The notes below the pieces were generated by a model. That model was given only the letters and a program-made list of their open reading frames with translations, searched no databases and was not told the origin of the DNA. The position numbers and the translations under genes were made by a program. 64,000 nt of DNA from Durusdinium trenchii (Eukaryota > Sar > Dinophyceae > Suessiales > Symbiodiniaceae): contig CAXAMN010003747.1 of assembly GCA_963970005.1 (NCBI GenBank), forward strand, positions 158,890 to 222,889. Direction: 5' to 3'. Of the stretch, positions 37,201 through 49,200 are shown piece after piece (the first letter of the stretch is position 1; each line of letters begins with the position of its first letter).

Positions 37201-40200
37201 TTTAGGAGTGTTTCAACCCGTTGGAAGTTGTTTGTCAATGCCAAGTCGCTGCACAGGATAGGCTCTGCACTGAGCGTCCAAATGGATCCCATCTCTTTCT
37301 TGGAAGCAGAACAGCCGCAGCTGAACTACACACAAGTCTTGGTATACACCAGGCGGAAAGCTTGTTTTTTTGCAGAATAGAGCAGATACTGAGTTGGAAC
37401 TTGGAGAGATTGGCTGATCCAAAGTGTCTATACAGGGATTTGTTTGTGAAGCTCACATGAGCTATCAGCTGCTAGAAAGCTGCTGATGAGGCATGTTTGA
37501 GGGGTTGATCCTATCAAATAAAGTTGCACCGCGTCAGGTCTGTGTTGGCAGAGCAAACCAGTCCAGCGGTCACAGAAATCAGTTGCAAAGCTGCAATAGA
37601 CGTTGAATACGTTGCAACTTCCGCTGGTTTGTTTTTGCAGATTGCAGAAGAACTGTTTGAAGAACACAAGCCACCCAGGCGATACCTTTGCGACTGTCCA
37701 ATCGCCCAATTTTACGGACCAAGACCTTGATGAGGAGGACTTAGGTGGCACGCTGTCTTGGCTTGAGCCAGTTCCTTGGCTCCAGATCTACGACGGAGCC
37801 GAAGTTTCGGGGCTACATACTGTACCTAAGGTACCTAGAGTTACCTTCACAGAATTATAGGTCTGAGATAAAGTGTGTGGTTGGTTTAGTTCTACGCCTT
37901 GATGCAAGACTTGTGTACCACGGGACACCCAAAAGCCCTTCAGAAGGCAGTTTATGCCACGTGAATTTCAGTTTGTGGGACAACCGTGCAGGCTGACAAT
38001 GCTCGGTCTGCTTGGTATGTTATCTACCTGTCGACGGACGCAGTGGGTGCCGGGAGACAAATGGTTCCTTGGCTGTTTGGTTCTGTTCTTGCAGACAAAA
38101 GCATTTATAGGACAGAAGACAGAAGTACTAGAAAAATCCGCATGTTATGTCCCTGTGCGGAAGATTTGGGTGTTGCATGTTTTGGCTATTGACTTGCAAT
38201 GAATTGCATAGTTGGCATAGTTTGCAGATTCCCCAAATGAGGCTTAGCATGTAATATTGAAGCCTTCTTTGAGTCAGATCGAGTCAGATGATTGATTTAG
38301 ACGTTTAGACCTCCACTTCGTTCGCAGTGTTCGTCTCAAATCAGACATATAACGAACTTCCTCATGCGATGGCGAAGAACAGCAGCGGTTGGGGAGAGTC
38401 CCAATGGGTGAAGCGGGAAGAGAGAACCGGTTCAAAAGGAGATGGGATGACAAAGGGCGGCAAAAAGGGCCAAAAGGGTCAGAAGGGGAAGGGCAAAGGT
38501 GACGGAAAGAAGGGATGGCGAAGAGAAGAGTGGAGAAGTGAAGAATTTGAGGAGAGTCGAAGTCAACTGAGCAGCCATGCTCAAGACTTCATCCCCTCTG
38601 GATTGTATGACTATGATTTTTTATCTCTTCAATACTGGGAGATGCAAAGTGACACGCATGGCTGGCGAGAATTCGCTGACCATGAAGGTACAAAGTATTA
38701 CCATAACTCCAAGACAGGAGTAACTCAGTGGGAGCGTCCTCCCGAGCTGGATTTACCCCCAGAGACAAAAGTGAAGCCTGCCGAAGATGGTCAAATGAAA
38801 GGCTTCTCTCGCAAGAAAGATCCTCGAAAGGAGGGGAAAGGACATTTTGGAAAAGGTGGTTTGAAGGATTCTAACGGCCGAAAGGAGCGCTCCAAAGAGA
38901 CCGGCACCAAAAAAGCTTCTTGTTACTAGTAAGGCCAGGAGCTACTAGTAGCGCCCTTGCTCCTAGTAGCGATGCCCTTTGTTCCTGGTCGCTTCTTGTT
39001 ACTAGTAAGGCCAGGAGCTACCAGTAGCGTCCTTTCTCCTAGTAGCGTTGCCCTTTGTTACTAGTAGCTTTTTGTTATTAGTAGTAAGGCCGGCCAGGAG
39101 CTACTAGTAGCGTCCTTGCTCCTAGTAGCGATGCCCTTTGTTACTAGTAGCTTTTTGTTATTAGTAATAAGGCCGGCCAGGAGCTACTAGTAGCGTCCTG
39201 CTTCTTGCTACTAGTAGTAAGGCCAGGAGCTACTAGTAGCGTCCTTGCTCGTAGTAGCGATTCCGGCCGAAAGGAGCGGTCCAAAGTTTCCAAAGAGAAA
39301 GAAGATGGAGTCTTTGGCCCACCTGGATGCAACTTGTTCGTTTTTCATCTACCCGATGAGTGGGGTGATGAGGATTTGATGGAGCCACTTGCAAGCACGC
39401 ATATCTCCCAATTTGTCACATTTGTTCTTGAAACATTTCTTGAACGTAAAGCGACTGTAGCTTCCACTTTCGCACGGACATTGAACAGACTTTGGCAAGA
39501 AAACTCCGGTGGAGCCTTCACAGTACCGGTAGCATTGTCTAACGCTGTGAGAGATAAACTTGACCGAGGTACTTTGGGCCATACGGCAATATTGTGAGTG
39601 CTAAAGTGATGAAAGAGCTCGGGACTGGGCGTTCCAGGGGCTTTGGCTTTGTGAGTTATGAACTGCAATCTGATGCAGCTGCTGCCATCAAGAAGATGCA
39701 AGGCTACAAGATCCTGGGCAAGAGGCTCAAAGTTGAATTCAAGAAAGGTGAAGAACCAGAAGGCGAAGAGAAGAGTGAGAAGCAGCCTGCGAAGACAAGC
39801 TGTGATGACGAACGTTTGATTGGATATTTGCGAGCTATTTCCGCCCAGTCAGTGGTTCAGTCCTTGCAGGAATCGGCTGAAAAGGAAATAAGTCTAGACA
39901 GTGAACCGAGTCCGAATCCGGAATAATTCCAGTTTCACCTTTCTAGAATTTTCTAGATACGTCAAGCTGACGGAAAATGGGATTTCGTTCGACCGCATTC
40001 AAGATCATCCGAGAACCTGCGCAAGAAGGAATCCTTCCATATTTTCAAGCATCATTGAAGGAAGATAACAAATGGACAAAGGATGACAAAGGCTCAACCA
40101 TTGTCCAAGTTGTTTATACCAACAGATTGACCACCACTGTCCTGTCGTGTGTTGTCGTGGCCGGTTGAAGATCAATGAAGCTACAGAGATAGAATGCGTT

Positions 40201-43200
40201 GTTTAAGCTTAAAAGCATCCCGGGCCCTGAACCATTGACACAAATTGTTCAGGTTTTAGTGCTAAACTACAGTGAAGACTTGTTTGATTGCACCATATTG
40301 TACTCAACGGCAAAGGTTGGAGCAACCTCCATTGGAACTAATGAACTACAAGTGCCAGCTGACACCACAAGAGATGCTCGTCAAGAAAACTTCTGCATAT
40401 CATTTTGAGATGAGACCATCCTTAAAGGTTGGGTAGGTTGAAGGCCATCGCTCTTAGGTTGGAGGCTGTTTAGAGTGTCTTTTCGTTGCTATGATTGCCA
40501 GGATTTGCTGGCACCGTAACCTGTTTTGGATTTTCTTCTGTGCCTTGTTTCATTGTTTGAGCCTTGTTTCAGCTCAGCACTCCATTCGCAAAGTCTTTGC
40601 TTCGCTTTGAGGCCCCATTCAATTTCTTCACCCTGTTCACTCGTTCAGCTCTGGCGGAGCAGACAACTCCAGTCTTTTGGCTCTGAGAGCATTTCAAACA
40701 GAAAATTGGGATCGGATAGAGATCACCATCTAGAAGACTTAGCATTTTGGATCACCAGAAACTCAGCAGAGCACACAATTACAATGCATTCGTTTGGCAA
40801 CATGCGAGCTCGACTGTGATCCTTAGGTTGCTTTGGCCTTGAGTGATACGATTGCCAGCATCTCCTCCATGGCCTTCCTTGACCTAGATCTTGACGAGGA
40901 CAAAGATTGCAGAAAACTGCACACTCCCCAAGAGCACCTGTAAGCAAGATCGAATCAAAGTGGGCCTGTTTCACAGTCACTAGAGGTACATGTTGGTGGG
41001 CACAAGGTGTCGAACCCCAGAAAATTGCATGACCCCAACAGCCTCATCGCTGAAGAGGGGCCATGTAACGCAGGTGATCACCCAATGGTGCTTGTGTGGT
41101 CAGAGTCAGTCGAGAGAAGTACAGTAAATCTCTTACCTCAGACGACCCAACACTCACAGCACACTTCCACGACCCAATGCGGTAGTAACAAGTGCATCGC
41201 TAGTAGTAACAAGTGCCTTACTAGTAGTAACAAGAAGCTAGTAGAAACAATAAGCTAATAGCGACGCAATCGGTTCGGAACAATTGCAGGGATTTGCCTC
41301 TCGGTCAGATAACAAAAGGGCAGCAGTTTTTGCTGAAGGTGATGCCAAAAGGTTGAACACAATGGCACCAAACCACTTTTTTGGGGGTGCTAAAAGGTGA
41401 AATCCAAGCCACAAGGTGGAATCCTTTATGATTTTCTTTTACAGATTTAAGAAGCTACTAGGGGCTCCTGGCCGTACTACTAGGAGCAAGAGGACGCTAC
41501 TAGGGGCTCATAGAGAAGCGTTTCAAGAAAATGGATTGCAGATCCCGCCTTTGGGTGCCTCCAAATGAGAACCATTCTAGCAGATTCTAGCATCGAGCAG
41601 CAGTTGCTTAGTCATGTGGAAATTGTGCACTCCATACAACGTCCAGCGTGGAAAAGACAACATACACTGAAGTGAGCTCAGGAGGAACTTGGTGGGACCT
41701 TTTTGTGGCAGCCTCCTGATGACCAGCAGCAGGCACCAGCTATTTACATTAAGTAGCATCGTAAGACAACGTACACTCCAGACACTTGTGGGCAGGGCCG
41801 GGCAGGGCTCTTCGACCGATCGTTGGTCTACATGTCGAGCGTATGAGTAAAAATCTACATGTTCGGTTTCGGTTTCAATCTCAAAGCAAGCAAAAAAGAT
41901 TGTGGTATCTATAGAGTGAACCGCGGAATCTGTAGATGTTTCTCGGTACCAAGCACGGTAGCTGTAGCCGTTTAAGTCGAAATAACAGACTCATTCGCGC
42001 TAGTAGCGTCCTTGCTCCTAGTAGCGATGCCCTTTGCTCCTAGTAGCTTCTTGCTCCTAGTAGTAAGGCCAGGAGCCCCTAGTAGCAAGCCCATGTGGTG
42101 TGTGCTATTTGCCAGGTATTCTCCTATGAGATCTATTTGAGCAACATTGGATCTACGGATGCAGGCCTTCATCCCAATGGAACCAAGGACCTCCTCCATT
42201 GAGCCACACTCATTCTTGATCATTCTCTACCTTTGCTCCTAGAGTCCTTTATCCACTTTATTGTTCTTTCTACCCCTTGTGTTTGAAAACCTCTCCTTCT
42301 TGTTTCTGCCATTTAGCATGCTTTATTATACGTGTGGTCAGGACTGGACTCAGCTACCTAATGGGAGTGTTCCGGTGGGCACTCACGACCTCCAGCTGCT
42401 CCCTGACACTATGCCGCAACTAATTTTGGATGTTTCATGGTGTTAGAAACAGATATTTTGGATATACGTTTCACAGGAGCATAGAAAATGGGTGCTTTGG
42501 GTTTTGGGTTTTCAGGATGTAAGCCTTAAGGATTATCCATCTGCGGCCAGCTTCGTCCTCATCTATACTCGATCTTTGTTGGTGGAACAGACCACTCCTG
42601 TGGGCTCTTTCTTGAATGACTCCGTGGCGTCGGTTCGCAATGTGTCCTTCACAGATTTGGATTTGGACAACTTGGAGCTGGGTGGAAACGTCCCTGGTCT
42701 TAATGTGATCCTATTTGAGCCTGCACGAGGATGGTGCATTCATAATGCATTCAGCATCATTCAGCATATTTTTCCTATAGCTTCCCTCTCTCAAGCGGCA
42801 GTCGTCCATGCAAGCTGTCCCCCTGGTTTCATTATTGCTATGCTATGGCCGCTATGGCCCTCATCTAGAAATATCGATCCATTCTCTATCTTCGCTTCTC
42901 CCCTGTCAGTTCTCTACCGCAAGAGGTCAACAAGTTGAGAAATCAGCTTCCTTTGACAAAGCTGGCGAAAGAGACAGGTCACATGGGATGATCCACCAGT
43001 AGAAGAGCAAGGATATCTAGCGGAATTCTTCGATGTCTACCTGTCCGAGGAGGGTTTTGCACTTGAGCTGAAACGTCCTGACACAATCATGTTCATGCTT
43101 AGTTCAGCTTCAGCTTCAGCTTCACGCTTTGGAGTCCAGCCATGTTGCAGGGGGCCTTCATCGGACGTTCACACATCCATTCAGCCCCTGCTGGAACAAA

Positions 43201-46200
43201 CTTTGCATCGCTGGCACCAGAGACTGACATAAGGTGCAGCAGATTTTGTCCTCACCGGGCACAAACCTGAAGGTGTTTGGATATGTTTTCAGCGTCAACG
43301 TAGTTCGACTCTCAACGGCAGGTCCTTCTCGGAGATCTTGGTTTTCACTCGCTCCACATTGACAGAGCAGACCACGCCCAGATCCTTCCATCTCAGCGAC
43401 GTCGGCCGTTACGTCCTGAATTTGAACTTCCCGGATCAGGAGAAATGAGAAACGACACGAGAAACAAAAATATTATATACAGTAAACATATATTATATAT
43501 ACAGTATCTGTATATATATATATATACTAGTATGTATTTGTTGTATTACTTATGTGCACGCATGTAAACATGTTGAACAATTGCAGAGACCATCTCTTGC
43601 AGGATCTGGATGCTGGAGAGCTTGGTGGAAACGTAAGTTGGAGCGAGCCGCAGGAGACGCAAAGAATGTATGAGGGCGTAATCGCGCCAGAGCGGTCACT
43701 CAAGCCTATGAGGGCCAAGCATTGATCAACCAACAGGGCCAGGCATTCGCTTGGACCTTGAAAGTAATTAGAAAGTTCCTTGTAAAGAGTGACTTGCATC
43801 AAAGACCTGTAAGCTCCACAAAACCTGTTTGTCTTGCTAGTTGTGCCTCTTGACCATGAGACATCGGGCCACCGGACCGCTGTAGTCGTGCCTGATAGAC
43901 TTGTGACCGATGTGACAAAGACTGTTCTGAAATGCTCCTTGAGCTCGGCTAGCCCAGTTGCTTTTTGAGGCAAAAGGTTCAATGCTTTGGATACCAGGAC
44001 TCATCACTGGTCGCGAACTATGTGGTCTATCTCGCAGATTTGGGAGGCGATCGGGTTCAAGCAGCAGACACCACGGAGGAGCGGCTTTGATGTGTTTCCT
44101 TGACAACGCAAACAAAACTGTCAAACAAAGTTGTGGCTCGTACATAGCCATGGTATCCTTGCGAAATCCAAGCTCCAACAAAGGATGTAAAGGACCACAT
44201 TGTTTGTGCTCAAAGCATTGGGCTGGCATTCCACAGAATTGACAGAGCTCCGAGGACGGTTGTACAGTCTGCTCTTTTTCGCAACTTTAATCAACATTTG
44301 AAATCACCTTGCAGGTTGGCTCTACCGTTGTAGCGATGAACCCTGACACATTGGTGCTCAACTATACCCATGTGGTTGTCTACACACAATCATCGCTGGT
44401 TGAACAAAGCACACCGCGAGCCATTAACATCAGTGATTCTGTGGCAAGTGTCTCTGGTGTGCAGTTTGTGGACGAGGCCGGGCAGCAGGATCTATGCTCG
44501 CCCCAGATGCAGCTTTTGGACTCACTACCGGCACTACCCTTACATTCTTTTTCTCAAAGCATCTCAAAATGTTCCGTTACGTGTGTTTTCTACATAATCA
44601 GAGCGCTCTAATGTTGCCTGGAGATGCCTGGAGCCCATAAAGCCTTCGTTCAAACAGGCGGCATCAGTCTTAGCTTTCAAGTGAACTCCAGTCTTTTTGA
44701 AAGCGCTGCGATATCAGTGGTTTCCATTTTGCAGGACTTGGATGTTTTGGAGTTGGGTGGAGAGATCCTTTGGACGAAGCCTCTGGATGACTCCTTTGTC
44801 ACCTTCTACGATGTGTAACATAACAGCAAAAACAGCAAGCAGAGCGGTACGAAGAGTTTGTCGAAACTGAGTCAGAATCGGCAAGCCAGGCCAATCGGGG
44901 ATTTTGAACCTATCACATGGTGGTGTTTGAACCAGGGTGTTTTCTGTCCAGATGTTCATTGCAAGATGACCAAGGTATTTAGGGAACAGCAGCATGGGCG
45001 CTTTTCGATCTCAGCTGGGCCTTCCTGTTCCAGTTGGCACTTTGCAGACGTTTGCACCAGTGGATTTGCCACAGGACAAGTGGGATTGAGCCGTTTTGTT
45101 TGTCAGGCTAAAAACTGAAGAACTACACTCCTCCTGACAGTTTGCGTACAGCAAGGGTGTTCTTGAGGGAGAAGGTTGTTACGAGCATAGCCATGAGGCG
45201 ACCCGAGTGGATTGGATGGAGCGTTGATTTCATGATGTCATGCCTCTCGAATTATTCTCATACCACTGTTGTCCTTCAAGGTGTGGCGCAGGTAGCACAC
45301 GGTCCCACACGTAGCAGAGTCCGTTTGCTTGGTTGAATGAGGCTTCTTTCTGTTCTCACCTCTCACCAGTTCTTTCATAGTCACTTTCATATCCTTTCAG
45401 CTCAATGCACAGGAACTCCGCTCTCACATTCTGGTCTACACTCGTTCGGTCCTTGTTGAGCAGTCAACACCTACCGCAATTGAGATCAGTGACACGGTTT
45501 CCGATGTGCTCAATGCAGCTTGGTCAGAAAATGGTACGTAAGGAGTCATGTCTTTGTCCATCACTGCAGGTGTTGACAAATTGTTGAATAGGGCAGGCGT
45601 TGACACATCAATGTTTCGTGAAGAAGTCTAAGAAGGAACCCGTGAACTCAGCTAATTTTGGAGGAATCCATCAGGTCACATTTATTGATGAAGATTTGGA
45701 TTTGCGTGATTTGGGCGGCTACATCTCCTGGGAGCACCCTCTTGACGTGAAGCAGGTGACAGCTTATCATGTTTACATTTCGTGCCCAGACAGCAATGAG
45801 GCAGTCTGAATTTCACTAAGAGGGCGGATCTCAGGCAGGATCCTGCTGGATTGGGTCGTTCTCAGATTTCCGAGATCTTGGTCAATGAGCAGCTTCCACT
45901 GCACTTACGCAAGCTCCCAGCAAGTCATCATGGCTCGTTGCCACAAGATCTGAGGTCCCTGCGGGCCTTTCTGAGATCTGATCAACCGCTGTCGCAATAC
46001 ACGGATGTGCTAGTTTACAGCGAGTCCAGCCTTGCCGAGCAGACAACTCCTGTGGTCCTTTGTCATGTTTCATACTTGTGTTTTGACTGTGATGAAACTG
46101 AGAACTGAAGGTTCTTCAGGCATTTTTGCTAACTGTGTTTGTGACATGTTGTTCTTCACCGTTCTTTCCGTCTTTGATCCTGCTATACAGCTTTGACAAG

Positions 46201-49200
46201 CGGCGTTGGCACCAAGACTTCCTGGACATACCATATACCCAAACCATCCATATGTGTTGATTAGGCCTTGAAGATTTATGATGCGGAGTCTCTCGTCATC
46301 AATGCCAACTTCACAGACCAGGTGAGGCTGACCAGTACCATGCAAACAGCCGTTCAACTTTGTGCGAAGCCGTTCACTCAAGAAAGCTTCCATGAAGTTC
46401 AGACTTTTGAACATTACGATTTGTAGTCATTTGTCTTTGGATGTCTGTAGGATCTGGATGGAGAAGAGCTGGGTGGAACTGTTGAATGGCAACAATCCGG
46501 CGACTACCACTTGGTTGTCGCGTATGATTTGTACCTCTACCGTATACCAGTTGTTGAGCAATATTTTGGCAATGTGCAAGTCAGTCTGTCTCAACTCAGA
46601 ACAGACAGTCACTCCAGCGACCTTCCCTAAAACATTGTATATACATGGGACATGCAGGTGGGAGTAGCAACATTGCAAATGCAATGGACGGAGCGGTTCT
46701 ATAAGTGGGGAAGTTCCCTAGAGTAAGAAATGCGTTGACAGCCATATGACCGAGATCGTTTGATCTCGCTGGATCTTGGTTTGCTACTGATTCTCAGGTA
46801 CCTCGCTAGAAGTGCCAGTGGAGTATCTCGATCTCGCCTCAATGTAGCTTGGCTTTTGAAAGGGTCAGATGAGCATACGGAGCAGCAATGCATCAGCAAG
46901 TCTTTAGGAATCATTGGCCTCTGACGTTTTCCGGCTGGATCTGGCTCCGGAGTTGCCGTTGGACATGGCCACACACGTGGTGATCTACACACGCTCTTCA
47001 CTGGTAGAGCAAACTACGCCAGTGGCAATCAATATCAGTGATCCTGGCGTTATTCAATACTGCTTTAGTGTTGCAACGCAATTTTCTTCAAGATGTGTTA
47101 TTCTTTTTTCAAAGAATGAGTACAGTACCGGGTCCTTTGTATGGATTTCTCCTTTCCAGCATTTTCTTGCACAGGGGCAGTGAGAGGTGGGGTGTACTAG
47201 TAATTAGTAAACGGCATACGGTATAAGCCTTATACATAGGTATAGAGTATAGGGTGTACACCTGTCCTGTAATGGTGAATTTGAACATGTTCATCGTGAG
47301 AGCTGAACCACGGGATGAGCTAGGCGATGCTGATTGGAACGTGCAGTGGGTGTGGCTCACCTGAATGATAACACATGCTGGCCAAAACGTGTTCAGACCC
47401 AAGTGGAGCCAGCAAACGGCTATTGCTATTGCGGCATTGCGGTCCAAAGATGTGAAACTTCAAGCCGATATCAAGAGATCACATGCAGGTCTTTCTATGA
47501 CATGGATTTGGATGGTGGGCAGCTTGGAGGGGGCATCAGCTGGGCAGCACCGGCAGAACTGACTTTAGTCACCCACTACGTAGTCCCTCGGTTCAGATTG
47601 CTCTTTCGACCAGCCGCTGGCACGCAGAACCTTCCTTTGGCCCCTTCTGTCTTGATTTTGTTCTAGAAGTGACATGTAGACTGGCACGAGAGGGCTTTTT
47701 ATAGAGAATGTCAACAAGTTGGTACCTTTTCAGACGGCTTTGACACCCTAGTCGTTGCATGCTGCAGGCATACCTTGCGGCCAATGCTTCGGGAGATCTT
47801 CGATCTCAAATCGGATCGCATGTGCCAGTGGGGACGAACTATGTGGATTTGCCGCCAGAGACACCAATGGATGGACAGGGCTGGAAAATTCGCACAATTG
47901 TTACTACTAGTAAGGCACTTGTTTCTAATAGCTTCTTGTTACTACTAGTAAGGCACCTGTTACTACTAGCGTGGCACTTGTTACTAGTAGCGATGCACTT
48001 GTTCCTAGTAGCTTCGAATCATCTAAGATTTGTTCAGCTGTCGTATTTCTCATGTTGGCCCCAGAGGGATCAGCTCTTTCCCAGTATAGGCTTCATCCGT
48101 AGCTCTAAACGATGTTCAACCTTCAAGATTCCTGTAGATACTCCAATCACGAACCTGAACTTTGTGTGGTGCCGCTGTTTCGCAGGAGTTCTGACAAACA
48201 TCGTTGTCTACACAAAGTCGGCGCTGGTGGAACAGACCACACCAACTTCAATGGAAGTGAATGACACCTCTTCCTCTGTTTCCAACATTGTGTTTCTTGG
48301 ACATGATGTGAGGGCTAATTAGAAGATATGACATTATCCATCCGCAAACTGCAGAACCTTGTGCGATAGCCAAGCGTTAAACTTTTGAAGTTCCTGCAGT
48401 TTTGTGAGGGGCCCAGAGACTCGGTTTTGAACATTAGGTTTGTGGATAATGACTTGGACGAGATGGAGCTGGGTGGCAACATCACTTGGTCGACACCAGT
48501 AGATTCATCGCAAGTGACTCTCTACTCTGCGCCTTGGGTTCGTTGAGTACCTCCACTGTTTGATGCGGAATGCACATGTAGGCTTATTTAAAAAGCAGGG
48601 CAATGTAGTCGCTCTAAACACTCCAAAGATGCTCAGGTCTACCTGTCCACCAGCTTTGATGCTGAAAACCGGTCCATCGTGGCAGAGGATGTTTCCATTG
48701 GCACGAACACTGCACTACTGCCGGCAGAGACTGCGATGCGAGACTTTGCAGAGAGTGGGGTTGCACGTAGGCTTTCGAGCTTGTCCAGTCAAATGCAAAA
48801 GTCTCAAAGACCTCTCAACTGTTCTCAGTAGTTTGGTTTACAGGCTTACAGGACTTCAGCGATGTGCTGGTGTGATACTTGCAGCTTGAGATGCACATAA
48901 TCATCTTGGTTTACAGCAGCACGGCCGCAGCCCAGGATGGTTTACATACGTCAACATCTACACAAAGTCTCCAGTGATTGAGCAGACAACGCCCGCCTCA
49001 CTTTTTATCTCAGATACAATCGCGTTGCTTGGCACATTCAAGGTTGACCAATAATACAAATTGCATGTCAACATACCCTGAATATCCCTGAATCACAATT
49101 CGTCACTACATAACCACAAAGCTGTGAAGAATGGGACGATGGGACCTGCTTCGGGACAAGCCGATGCGGACCTCGAAGGCTCATTGCAGATCTTGAACTC

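Noticed and set aside
38280-38369. Possible spliced-leader relic upstream of the WW-RRM gene
   Set aside because: No sequence resembling the dinoflagellate spliced leader was visible before the start codon.
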